Part shown: positions 5,041-10,773 of the stretch, piece after piece
Layout of the letters: each line of letters begins with the position of its first letter
How positions within the stretch are numbered: position 1 is the first letter of the stretch
Source: T1Sed10-7 sp046483565
GTDB lineage: Bacteria; Actinomycetota; Nitriliruptoria; Nitriliruptorales; Nitriliruptoraceae
NCBI GenBank assembly: GCA_046483565.1
Contig: JAWOCZ010000244.1
Location: forward strand, 1 to 10,773
Length of the DNA: 10,773 nucleotides
Direction of reading: 5' to 3'
Notes under the pieces: generated by a model
What the model saw: the letters and a program-made list of their open reading frames with translations, nothing else
What the model was told of the DNA's origin: nothing
Database searches by the model: none
Translations under genes and position numbers: made by a program

Positions 5041-7380
5041 GTGTCCGAACCCACCACCTCGCCGTTCCCGCCCGCCGAGACCGTGACGCCCGAGCGGGCT
5101 CGGGAGCTCGGCTACGAGCTGGGCCTGCGCGGTGATGAGTACGACCGGTTGGTCGAGATCCTCGGCCGGGTCCCGACGGTCGCCGAGCTCGGGATGTACT
5201 CGGTGATGTGGTCCGAGCACTGCTCGTACAAGTCGTCGAAGCTCCACCTCCGCGGCCTCGCCCACGACGAGCCATGGGTGATCGCCGGGCCGGGGGAGAA
5301 CGCCGGGGTCGTCGATGTCGGTGACGGCATCGCGGTCGCGTTCAAGATCGAGTCCCACAACCACCCCTCGTACGTGGAGCCCTTCCAGGGTGCCGCCACC
5401 GGCGTCGGTGGGATCCTGCGGGACATCTTCACCATGGGCGCCCGCCCGATCGCGGTCATGGATCCCCTGCGTTTCGGCGATCCGGGCGGTTGGACCGACG
5501 GGGCGGGCATCGAGCACCCGGTGGACCCGCTGCAGCGGCACCTGGTCGACGGGGTCGTCCGCGGCGTCGGCCACTACGGCAACTGCGTCGGGGTGCCCAA
5601 CATCGGTGGCGAGGTGGTGTTCGACGGCACCTACGCCGGCAACCCCCTCGTCAACGTGCTCGCCATCGGCGTGATGGACCGCAGGCGGCTGCAGCTCGCC
5701 AAGGCCGAGGCTCCCGGTCACCTCGCCGTCCTGCTGGGCTCCGCCACGGGACGCGATGGCATCGGTGGCGCCAGCGTGCTCGCGAGCCAGGAGTTCGACG
5801 AGGGACTCGATGCGAAGCGGCCCAACGTGCAGGTCGGTGACCCCTTCGCCGAGAAGCTGCTGATCGAGTGCTGCCTGGAGCTGTACGAGCGCGATCTGGT
5901 GTCAGGGATCCAGGACATGGGCGCTGCCGGCATCGCCTGCTCGACCTCGGAGCTCGCCTCCGCCGCCGCGCTCGGGATGGACGTCGACCTCGACCGGGTG
6001 CTGTTGCGCGAGCCGTCGATGGCCTCATGGGAGATCCTCTGCTCGGAGTCCCAGGAGCGCATGCTGGCCCTGGTCGCCCCCGAGCAGCTCGAGGAGGTCG
6101 AGGAGGTCGCCCGCCGCTGGGGCGTCCCGGTCGCGGTGATCGGCGAGGTGGTCGAGGGCGACGCGCTGCGACTGACCCGCAACGGCGAGCTCATCGCCGA
6201 CCTGCCGGCGCGGTCCCTGGCCGACGAAGGACCCGTCTACGATCGGCCACGGCAGCGCCCCGCCTGGCTGGACGATTACGCCGAGGTGGCGGCGGAGATC
6301 CTGGACGCCACGCTCGTCGGCGGCACGCTCCAGGCTGCGGACGGTCGCCCCGGCCGGACCTTGGATGAGGCGGCGCTCGCGTTCCTGTCCTCGCCCAACG
6401 TCGCCGCCAAGCGCTGGATGTTCGAGCAGTACGACCAGCACGTGTTGTCGGGCACGGTGCTCGGCCCGGGGATGGGCGACGCCGGGGTGGTCCGGCTGCC
6501 CGACAGCCGACGCGCGGTGGCCTGCTCGACGGACGGCAACGGCCTGTGGTGCGAGCTGGACCCGGTCCAGGGCACGATCCGGGTCGTGGCCGAGGCGTTC
6601 CGCAACGTCGCCTGCACGGGTGCCCGGCCGCTGGCGACCACGAACAACCTCAACTTCGGCAACCCCGAGCGGCCGGAGATCATGTGGCAGCTGGCGTCCT
6701 CGATCGAGGCGCTCGGTGCCGCGTGCCGGCAGCTGGGCGTACCCGTGACCGGCGGCAACGTCTCCCTCTACAACGAGACGCAGGGACAGGCGATCCACCC
6801 GAGCCCGGTCATCGGGATCCTCGGTGTGCTGGCGGACGCCGAGGATGCGCTGGGGCTCGCCTTCGAGGACGAGGGCGACCTGGTGTTCCTGGTCGGTGCG
6901 CCGACCGAGCCCGGCCTGGCCGGCTCCGAGCTGCAGCGGTGGCTCGGCGCGCCGCTGGGCGGGAGGCTGGCGCCAGCTGATCTGGAACTGGAAGCGGCGA
7001 TCTCCGAGGTGCTGCAGGAAGCCGCCCGGGAGCAGTTGGTCACCGCGGCGCACGATGTCGGGACCGGTGGCCTGCTGGTCGCCCTCGCGGAGTCGTGCGT
7101 GGGTGGCGACATCGGTGTGGAGGTCGCGCTGGAAGGCGAGCTGGCCCGGCTCTCGGCGACCCAGCAGCTGTTCAGCGAATCCCCCGGCCGCGTGATCGTG
7201 ACCGTGGCGTCGGCGCACGTGCGCACCTTCGCCGAGCTGTGCGCCGACGCTGCGGTGCCGCTCACCGACATCGGGACCGTGGGCGGCGAACGGTTGACGA
7301 TCCGGGGGCTGGTGGACCTCGATCTCGATGACCTGCGGCGGGCGCTCGGCGGTGGCCTCACCGACCTCCTGGACGGCTGA
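5041..7380 (+). CDS. purL: FGAM synthase large (synthetase) subunit PurL
   Basis: The 779 residues form the small-type PurL, which uses ATP and ammonia channelled from PurQ to turn FGAR into FGAM and needs PurS and PurQ as partners. Visible in order: MWSEHCSYKSSK (56-67) with the conserved catalytic-region His60; FKIESHNHPSYVEPFQGAATGVGGILRDIF (101-130), the nucleotide and magnesium region; and, in the second half, PNVAAKRWMFEQYD, ACTGARPLATTNNLNFG, VPVTGGNVSLYNE and AAHDVGTGGLLVAL. This is the duplicated AIRS-like domain pair. The protein has no fused glutaminase domain. The start is GTG 5041; its Shine-Dalgarno is weak (AGG about eight bases upstream). It leads an apparent purL-purK-purE operon, with purK starting three bases after its stop. 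Confidence 0.98.
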   Translation: MSEPTTSPFPPAETVTPERARELGYELGLRGDEYDRLVEILGRVPTVAELGMYSVMWSEHCSYKSSKLHLRGLAHDEPWVIAGPGENAGVVDVGDGIAVAFKIESHNHPSYVEPFQGAATGVGGILRDIFTMGARPIAVMDPLRFGDPGGWTDGAGIEHPVDPLQRHLVDGVVRGVGHYGNCVGVPNIGGEVVFDGTYAGNPLVNVLAIGVMDRRRLQLAKAEAPGHLAVLLGSATGRDGIGGASVLASQEFDEGLDAKRPNVQVGDPFAEKLLIECCLELYERDLVSGIQDMGAAGIACSTSELASAAALGMDVDLDRVLLREPSMASWEILCSESQERMLALVAPEQLEEVEEVARRWGVPVAVIGEVVEGDALRLTRNGELIADLPARSLADEGPVYDRPRQRPAWLDDYAEVAAEILDATLVGGTLQAADGRPGRTLDEAALAFLSSPNVAAKRWMFEQYDQHVLSGTVLGPGMGDAGVVRLPDSRRAVACSTDGNGLWCELDPVQGTIRVVAEAFRNVACTGARPLATTNNLNFGNPERPEIMWQLASSIEALGAACRQLGVPVTGGNVSLYNETQGQAIHPSPVIGILGVLADAEDALGLAFEDEGDLVFLVGAPTEPGLAGSELQRWLGAPLGGRLAPADLELEAAISEVLQEAAREQLVTAAHDVGTGGLLVALAESCVGGDIGVEVALEGELARLSATQQLFSESPGRVIVTVASAHVRTFAELCADAAVPLTDIGTVGGERLTIRGLVDLDLDDLRRALGGGLTDLLDG

Positions 7381-7383
7381 GGC

Positions 7384-8604
7384 ATGGCGGCCGACGCATC
7401 GTCGCCTGACCGCCGTGCGGCGGCCGATCCCTCGCGGGCCGAGCCTGGCGCGGTCACGCCCGCGCCGTCCTCTCCGCGTCCGGCGACCGCCCGGGTCGGG
7501 ATGGTCGGCGGTGGCCAGCTGGCGAGGATGACCCACGCCGCGGCCATCGACCTGGGCGTCGACCTCCACGTGCTGGCGGTGCACCCCGACGAGCCGGCGT
7601 CGCTCGCGGGTGCCATCACCCGGCTCGGCGCAGCCGACGACCTGGAGGCGCTGCGGGCCTTCGCCGCCGAGGTCGACGTCGTGACCCTGGACCACGAGCT
7701 CGTCTCCGACGAGGGGCTGGCTGCCCTGGCGGCCTCCGGACACCCCGTCCGCCCGGGTGCGGACGCGCTGCTGTTCGCCAAGGACAAGCTGCACGCGCGC
7801 ACCCGGCTCGCCGCTCTCGGCCTGCCGGTACCGCCGTTCGCTGCCGTGGCGGACGCCGACGAGGTGGCGGCCTTCGCGTCCGAGCACGGCTGGCCGGTGG
7901 TCTGCAAGGCGGTCCGGGGCGGGTACGACGGCCGTGGGGTCGAGGTGGTCGGCGACCGCGGCTCGGCGGCGACCGTGCTGGCGCGTGGGGGTCGGTGGAT
8001 GGTCGAGGCCCACGTCGACATCGCCGTCGAGGTGGCGGTCGTCACCGCCCGGCGTCCCGGGGGCCAGCACGTCACCTACCCCGTCGTGGAGACCGTGCAG
8101 CGGGACGGGCAGCTGGTCGAGCTGGTGCAGCCCGCCCGCATCGCACCGGGCGTCGCCGAGCGGGTGACCGCGCTCGGGAGCCGGGTCGCCGAGGTCGTGG
8201 ACGGTGTCGGCATCGTCGCCGTCGAGCTGTTCGTCGGTACCGACGGCGAGATCACGATCAACGAGCTCGCGCTGCGCCCCCACAACTCCGGGCACGCCAC
8301 GATCGAAGCGGCCACCACCTCGCAGTTCCACAACCACCTGCGTGCCGTCCTGGACTGGCCGCTCGGCGACACGAGCCTGCGTGCCCCGGCGGCGGCGCTG
8401 GTCAACCTGCTCGGTCCCGATGGCCCGGACCGGATCGCCGAGCGGCTGCCCGCCGCACTGGCGGTCACCGACGCCGCCGTCCACCTGTACGGCAAGGCGT
8501 CGCGTCCTGGACGCAAGATCGGCCACGTCACGGTGCTCGCCGACGACGCCGAGGTGGCACTCTCCCACGCCCGGCAGGTCGCCGAGGTGCTGGTGGGTTC
8601 CTGA
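7384..8604 (+). CDS. purK: N5-carboxyaminoimidazole ribonucleotide synthase PurK
   Basis: PurK is an ATP-grasp enzyme that carboxylates AIR with bicarbonate and ATP to N5-CAIR. Of the 406 residues, 42-49 show GGGQLARM (pre-ATP-grasp fold), 99-105 VVTLDHE (an actinobacterial form of the family's FE-N motif), 175-185 KAVRGGYDGRG (ATP-binding loop), 278-284 VAVELFV and 293-304 NELALRPHNSGH (metal and phosphate ligands), and 367-386 HLYGKASRPGRKIGHVTVLA (C-terminal domain). The core starts near residue 37; the first 36 residues are an Ala/Pro/Arg-rich extension. ATG 7384 is chosen because the only other in-frame start, ATG 7501, would delete the first strand (ARVG). It begins three bases after purL, so coupling is likely. 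Confidence 0.97.
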   Translation: MAADASSPDRRAAADPSRAEPGAVTPAPSSPRPATARVGMVGGGQLARMTHAAAIDLGVDLHVLAVHPDEPASLAGAITRLGAADDLEALRAFAAEVDVVTLDHELVSDEGLAALAASGHPVRPGADALLFAKDKLHARTRLAALGLPVPPFAAVADADEVAAFASEHGWPVVCKAVRGGYDGRGVEVVGDRGSAATVLARGGRWMVEAHVDIAVEVAVVTARRPGGQHVTYPVVETVQRDGQLVELVQPARIAPGVAERVTALGSRVAEVVDGVGIVAVELFVGTDGEITINELALRPHNSGHATIEAATTSQFHNHLRAVLDWPLGDTSLRAPAAALVNLLGPDGPDRIAERLPAALAVTDAAVHLYGKASRPGRKIGHVTVLADDAEVALSHARQVAEVLVGS

Positions 8605-8613
8605 CCCCGAGCG

Positions 8614-8619
8614 AGGAGG
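8614..8619 (+). promoter_or_regulatory. Ribosome binding site of purE
   Basis: AGGAGG lies eight bases before ATG 8628, in the 23-nt gap after purK. It is the strongest Shine-Dalgarno in the purL-K-E group and fixes the purE start against the long upstream continuation of the same frame, which is antiparallel-free but out of frame with purK. Confidence 0.8.
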
Positions 8620-8627
8620 AGCGAGCG

Positions 8628-9176
8628 ATGTCGGACGCAGCGACGGAGGGCGCCCGCCCCCGGGTCGGGGTGGTGATGGGCAGCGACTCGGACCTGGTGA
8701 CCATGGAGGGGGCGGTCGAGGCGCTCGAGCGCTTCGACATCGCCCACGAGGTCCACGTGGTCTCCGCCCACCGCGACGCCGCCCGGATGCTGGCCTACGG
8801 GCAGGAGGCGGCCGGCCGCGGCCTCGAGGTCCTGATCGCCGGTGCGGGTGGTGCGGCGCACCTGCCCGGCATGCTGGCCTCGGTGACCTCGCTGCCGGTG
8901 ATCGGCGTCCCCGTCCCGCTGCGCCACCTCGAGGGCCTGGACTCCCTGCTGTCGATCGTGCAGATGCCCTCGGGCATCCCCGTGGCCACCGTCGCGGTGG
9001 GCGGCGCCCACAACGCGGGTCTGCTGGCGGTACGGATCCTGGCGGCCGGCGACGCCGAGCTCACCGCCGAGCTCGACGCGCACCGTGAGGAGCTCCGGGA
9101 GGCCTCGCTGGAGAAGGACGAGCGGGTGCAGCACCAGCTCGCCGGCAAGGCGGCGGGGTTCGGGTTCTCGGCGTGA
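8628..9176 (+). CDS. purE: N5-carboxyaminoimidazole ribonucleotide mutase PurE
   Basis: Class I PurE moves the carboxyl group of N5-CAIR to give CAIR, the step after PurK; having purK next door supports the mutase rather than the class II carboxylase. In the 182 residues, GSDSDL (18-23) is the phosphate loop, VVSAHRD (44-50) carries catalytic His48, and IAGAGGAAHLPGMLASVTSLPVIGVPV (70-96) and LDSLLSIVQMPSGIPVATVAVGGAHNAGLLAVRIL (104-138) are family hallmarks. The residues after SAHR are DA, where most members have a residue plus proline (TP or MP). The C-terminus has a charged tail of about 35 residues. The start at ATG 8628 follows an AGGAGG. It ends the purL-K-E group; an 11-bp repeat begins at its stop codon. 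Confidence 0.97.
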   Translation: MSDAATEGARPRVGVVMGSDSDLVTMEGAVEALERFDIAHEVHVVSAHRDAARMLAYGQEAAGRGLEVLIAGAGGAAHLPGMLASVTSLPVIGVPVPLRHLEGLDSLLSIVQMPSGIPVATVAVGGAHNAGLLAVRILAAGDAELTAELDAHREELREASLEKDERVQHQLAGKAAGFGFSA

Positions 9177-9224
9177 CGGGCCGTTGACGGGCCGCTGACG
9201 GAGCGGTGGCGGGGCGGTGGCGGC
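9174..9224. repeat. 11-bp tandem repeat running from the purE stop to the purF promoter
   Basis: TGACGGGCCGT (9174-9184), TGACGGGCCGC (9185-9195) and TGACGGAGCGG (9196-9206) are in exact 11-bp register, followed by the more diverged TGGCGGGGCGG (9207-9217) and a partial TGGCGGC (9218-9224). The first unit begins with the purE TGA stop codon and the last touches the candidate purF -10. The period is close to one helical turn. Confidence 0.8.
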
Positions 9225-9230
9225 TACCCT
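9225..9230 (+). promoter_or_regulatory. Candidate -10 element for purF
   Basis: TACCCT directly follows the 11-bp repeats and is identical to the minus-strand candidate at 4823-4818. It implies a leader of about 55 nt. TTGACG (9184-9189) and CTGACG (9195-9200) lie upstream, but at 35 and 24 bp they are too far for normal -35 spacing. Confidence 0.35.
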
Positions 9231-9281
9231 TGACGTCTCGTCGTCGCTGTTCCCAGAGGTGCCGTGGCAGGCGCCCCCTGC

Positions 9282-9285
9282 GAGG
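9282..9285 (+). promoter_or_regulatory. Ribosome binding site of purF
   Basis: GAGG lies seven bases before ATG 9293. It supports this start over the in-frame ATG at 9206, which lies upstream of the candidate promoter and would add an arginine-rich segment unlike PurF. Confidence 0.65.
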
Positions 9286-9292
9286 TCCCTCC

Positions 9293-10738
9293 ATGCTGCC
9301 CGAGCTGACCCCCGCACCCGCCGGCGGTGATGACGATCTCGACAGCCCGAAGGAGGAGTGCGGGGTCGTCGGTGTCTACGCCCCGGGTGAGGACGTGGCA
9401 CGACTGACCTACTTCGGTCTGTACGCGCTGCAGCACCGTGGCCAGGAGTCCGCTGGCATCGCTGCCTCGAGCGGCCGGCGCATCGTGGTGCACAAGGACA
9501 TGGGGCTGGTGAACCAGGTCTTCACCGATACGTCCCTGGCCGCGCTGGACGGGCACCTGTCCGTCGGCCACTGCCGGTACTCGACCACCGGTGCCTCGTC
9601 CTGGGTCAACGCCCAGCCCCAGTACCGCGAGATCCCCACGGGTGGGGGATTGGCGCTGGGGCACAACGGCAACCTGGTCAACACCGCCGAGCTCGCCCGA
9701 GAGCTGGACGGGCCGAGCGGCAACGACTCGGAGATCATGGCAGCCCTGCTCGCGCGCGAGGTGGACGTCAGCCTCGAGGAGGCGATCGTCCGGACGGCGC
9801 CGCGGCTCAAGGGCGCCTTCTCGGTGGTCCTGATGGACGAGGAACGTCTTCACGCCTTCCGCGACCCCAACGGCGTCCATCCGCTGCAGATCGGCCGTCT
9901 GCCGACCGGCGGTTGGGTGGTCGCCTCCGAGACCGCGGCGCTGGACATCGTCGGTGCCGTCTACGTCCGGGACGTCTCACCGGGTGAGGTGGTCACGATC
10001 GACGGCAACGGTCTGCACAGCCAGCGTTTCGCGCCGCCGAACCCCTCGTTCTGCCTGTTCGAGTGGGTGTATCTCGCCCGACCCGACCATCGGCAGGATG
10101 GCGGCAGCGTCCTCTACGCACGTCGCTCGATGGGGCGACAGCTCGCACGTGAGGCCCCCGTCGACGCCGACATCGTGATCCCGGTGCCGGAAGCGGGCCG
10201 TGACGCCGCCGCCGGCTACGCCGCGGAGAGCGGGCTGCCCTTCGCCGACGGGCTGGTGAAGAACCGCTACGTCGGTCGGACCTTCATCCAGCCGACCCAG
10301 TCGCTGCGCCAGCTCGGCATCAAGCTGAAGTTGTCCCCGGTCCAGGAGATCGTCGAGGGTCGCCGGCTGGTGGTGGTGGACGACTCGATCGTCCGCGGTA
10401 ACACCGCCCGGCAGCTGGTCGCGATGCTGCGCGAGGCGGGCGCGGCCGAGGTGCACCTGCGCATCACCTCGCCGCCGATCAAGCATCCCTGCTACTACGG
10501 CATCGACATGGCCACCCGCGCCGAACTGGTGGGGGCCGACCTCGAGGTGGAAGAGATCCGCGACTTCATCGGTTGTGACTCACTGCACTACGTCTCGTTG
10601 AACGGCCTGATCGCGTCGACCCCTCACCAGCGGGAGAAGCTGTGCACCGCCTGCTTCACCGGCGACTACCCGATCCCCGTCCCCGGGGAGCACGAGCAGC
10701 TCGCCCAGATCAAGTTCGAGTTCCCCGAGACCGTGTGA
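9293..10738 (+). CDS. purF: Amidophosphoribosyltransferase PurF
   Basis: PurF commits PRPP to purine synthesis, making phosphoribosylamine with glutamine as nitrogen donor. In the 481 residues, C23 in EECGVVGVY is the Ntn-hydrolase nucleophile, so the first 22 residues form a propeptide that must be removed; QHRGQESAG (47-55), GHCRYSTTG (92-100) and GHNGNLVN (123-130) complete the glutaminase domain. VVVDDSIVRGNTAR (360-373) is the PRPP-binding loop of the transferase domain. Four cysteines match the iron-sulfur ligands of the Bacillus-type enzyme: C254 (SFCLFEWVYLARPD), C400 (KHPCYYGID), C451 and C454 (CTACFTGDYP). This predicts a 4Fe-4S, propeptide-processed, probably nucleotide-feedback-inhibited enzyme. 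The next start codon overlaps its stop. Confidence 0.98.
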   Translation: MLPELTPAPAGGDDDLDSPKEECGVVGVYAPGEDVARLTYFGLYALQHRGQESAGIAASSGRRIVVHKDMGLVNQVFTDTSLAALDGHLSVGHCRYSTTGASSWVNAQPQYREIPTGGGLALGHNGNLVNTAELARELDGPSGNDSEIMAALLAREVDVSLEEAIVRTAPRLKGAFSVVLMDEERLHAFRDPNGVHPLQIGRLPTGGWVVASETAALDIVGAVYVRDVSPGEVVTIDGNGLHSQRFAPPNPSFCLFEWVYLARPDHRQDGGSVLYARRSMGRQLAREAPVDADIVIPVPEAGRDAAAGYAAESGLPFADGLVKNRYVGRTFIQPTQSLRQLGIKLKLSPVQEIVEGRRLVVVDDSIVRGNTARQLVAMLREAGAAEVHLRITSPPIKHPCYYGIDMATRAELVGADLEVEEIRDFIGCDSLHYVSLNGLIASTPHQREKLCTACFTGDYPIPVPGEHEQLAQIKFEFPETV

Positions 10739-10773
10739 TCGTCCTCGTCGCCGCGGCCCTGGTGCTCCTCGGC
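10735..10773 (+). CDS. Start of a probable membrane or exported protein (cut by right edge)
   Basis: GTG 10735 overlaps the purF TGA stop in the classic four-base GTGA arrangement and opens a frame reading MIVLVAAALVLLG to the window edge. The 13 residues are wholly hydrophobic, as in a signal peptide or first membrane span. This is not the start of PurM, which often follows purF. Tight overlap suggests co-transcription with purF. With so few codons the call rests on overlap geometry and hydrophobicity alone. Confidence 0.4.
   Translation, partial: MIVLVAAALVLLG

Noticed and set aside
4780..5721. N-terminal extension of the 68-residue protein to position 5721 on the minus strand
   Set aside because: Most of it is antisense to purL and the rest is low-complexity Arg/Pro sequence. 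A ribosome site and promoter-like box support GTG 4779.
5778..5787. GCTCGCGAGC as a second copy of the purS palindrome
   Set aside because: It lies within purL coding sequence, lacks the 3-bp centre, and is explained by codon choice in GC-rich DNA.
6025..8568. 847-codon minus-strand open frame across purL and purK
   Set aside because: It is antisense to two certain genes. Its composition (His/Arg/Asp/Gly-rich) is typical of the complement of GC-rich coding DNA, with no recognisable domain.

Overview
The window is strongly GC-rich bacterial DNA with GTG starts common (pyc, the receiver, the 260-aa gene, purQ, the 68-aa gene and purL). It is almost certainly from an actinobacterium (Actinomycetota). 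The Pyc N-terminus, PurE (VGGA-NAGLLA) and PurK (LDHE, LRPHNSGH) all look actinobacterial. The genus cannot be fixed from sequence alone; a deep lineage such as Nitriliruptoria is only a guess.

Layout. (1) 1-219, minus strand: the N-terminus of a pyruvate carboxylase running off the left edge. (2) 220-525: a repeat-rich divergent spacer. (3) 526-912, plus: a stand-alone CheY-like receiver whose Shine-Dalgarno/GTG start unit is perfectly duplicated. (4) 1091-3461, plus: a tight group of purS, a one-span membrane-anchored protein of unknown function and an MFS transporter. (5) 3766-4437, plus: purQ after a repeat-containing leader, followed at its stop codon by a 32-bp hairpin repeat array. (6) 4573-4779, minus: a 68-codon-class two-span membrane protein convergent with purQ. 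(7) 5041-9176, plus: purL-purK-purE, tightly spaced. (8) 9293-10738, plus: purF, then the first codons of a hydrophobic protein overlapping the purF stop by 4 nt.

How it fits together. PurS, PurQ and small-type PurL are the three subunits of the multi-protein FGAM synthase (step 4 of de novo purine synthesis). PurF is the committing step 1. PurK and PurE make N5-CAIR and then CAIR. Steps 2, 3, 5 and later (purD, purN/T, purM, purC, purB, purH) are not in the window. The genes appear split over several transcription units: purS-membrane protein-MFS, purQ, purL-K-E and purF. Each has a candidate actinobacterial TANNNT -10 element and no clear -35.

The enzymes are conventional. The unusual content is in the gaps. 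Most longer gaps carry their own unrelated short tandem repeat (25, 18, 25, 10, 32 and 11 bp periods), some starting at a stop codon or duplicating a start site. A perfect 17-bp palindrome sits on the predicted purS promoter. I see no RNA gene, insertion sequence, CRISPR array or defence system, and no convincing new multi-gene system.
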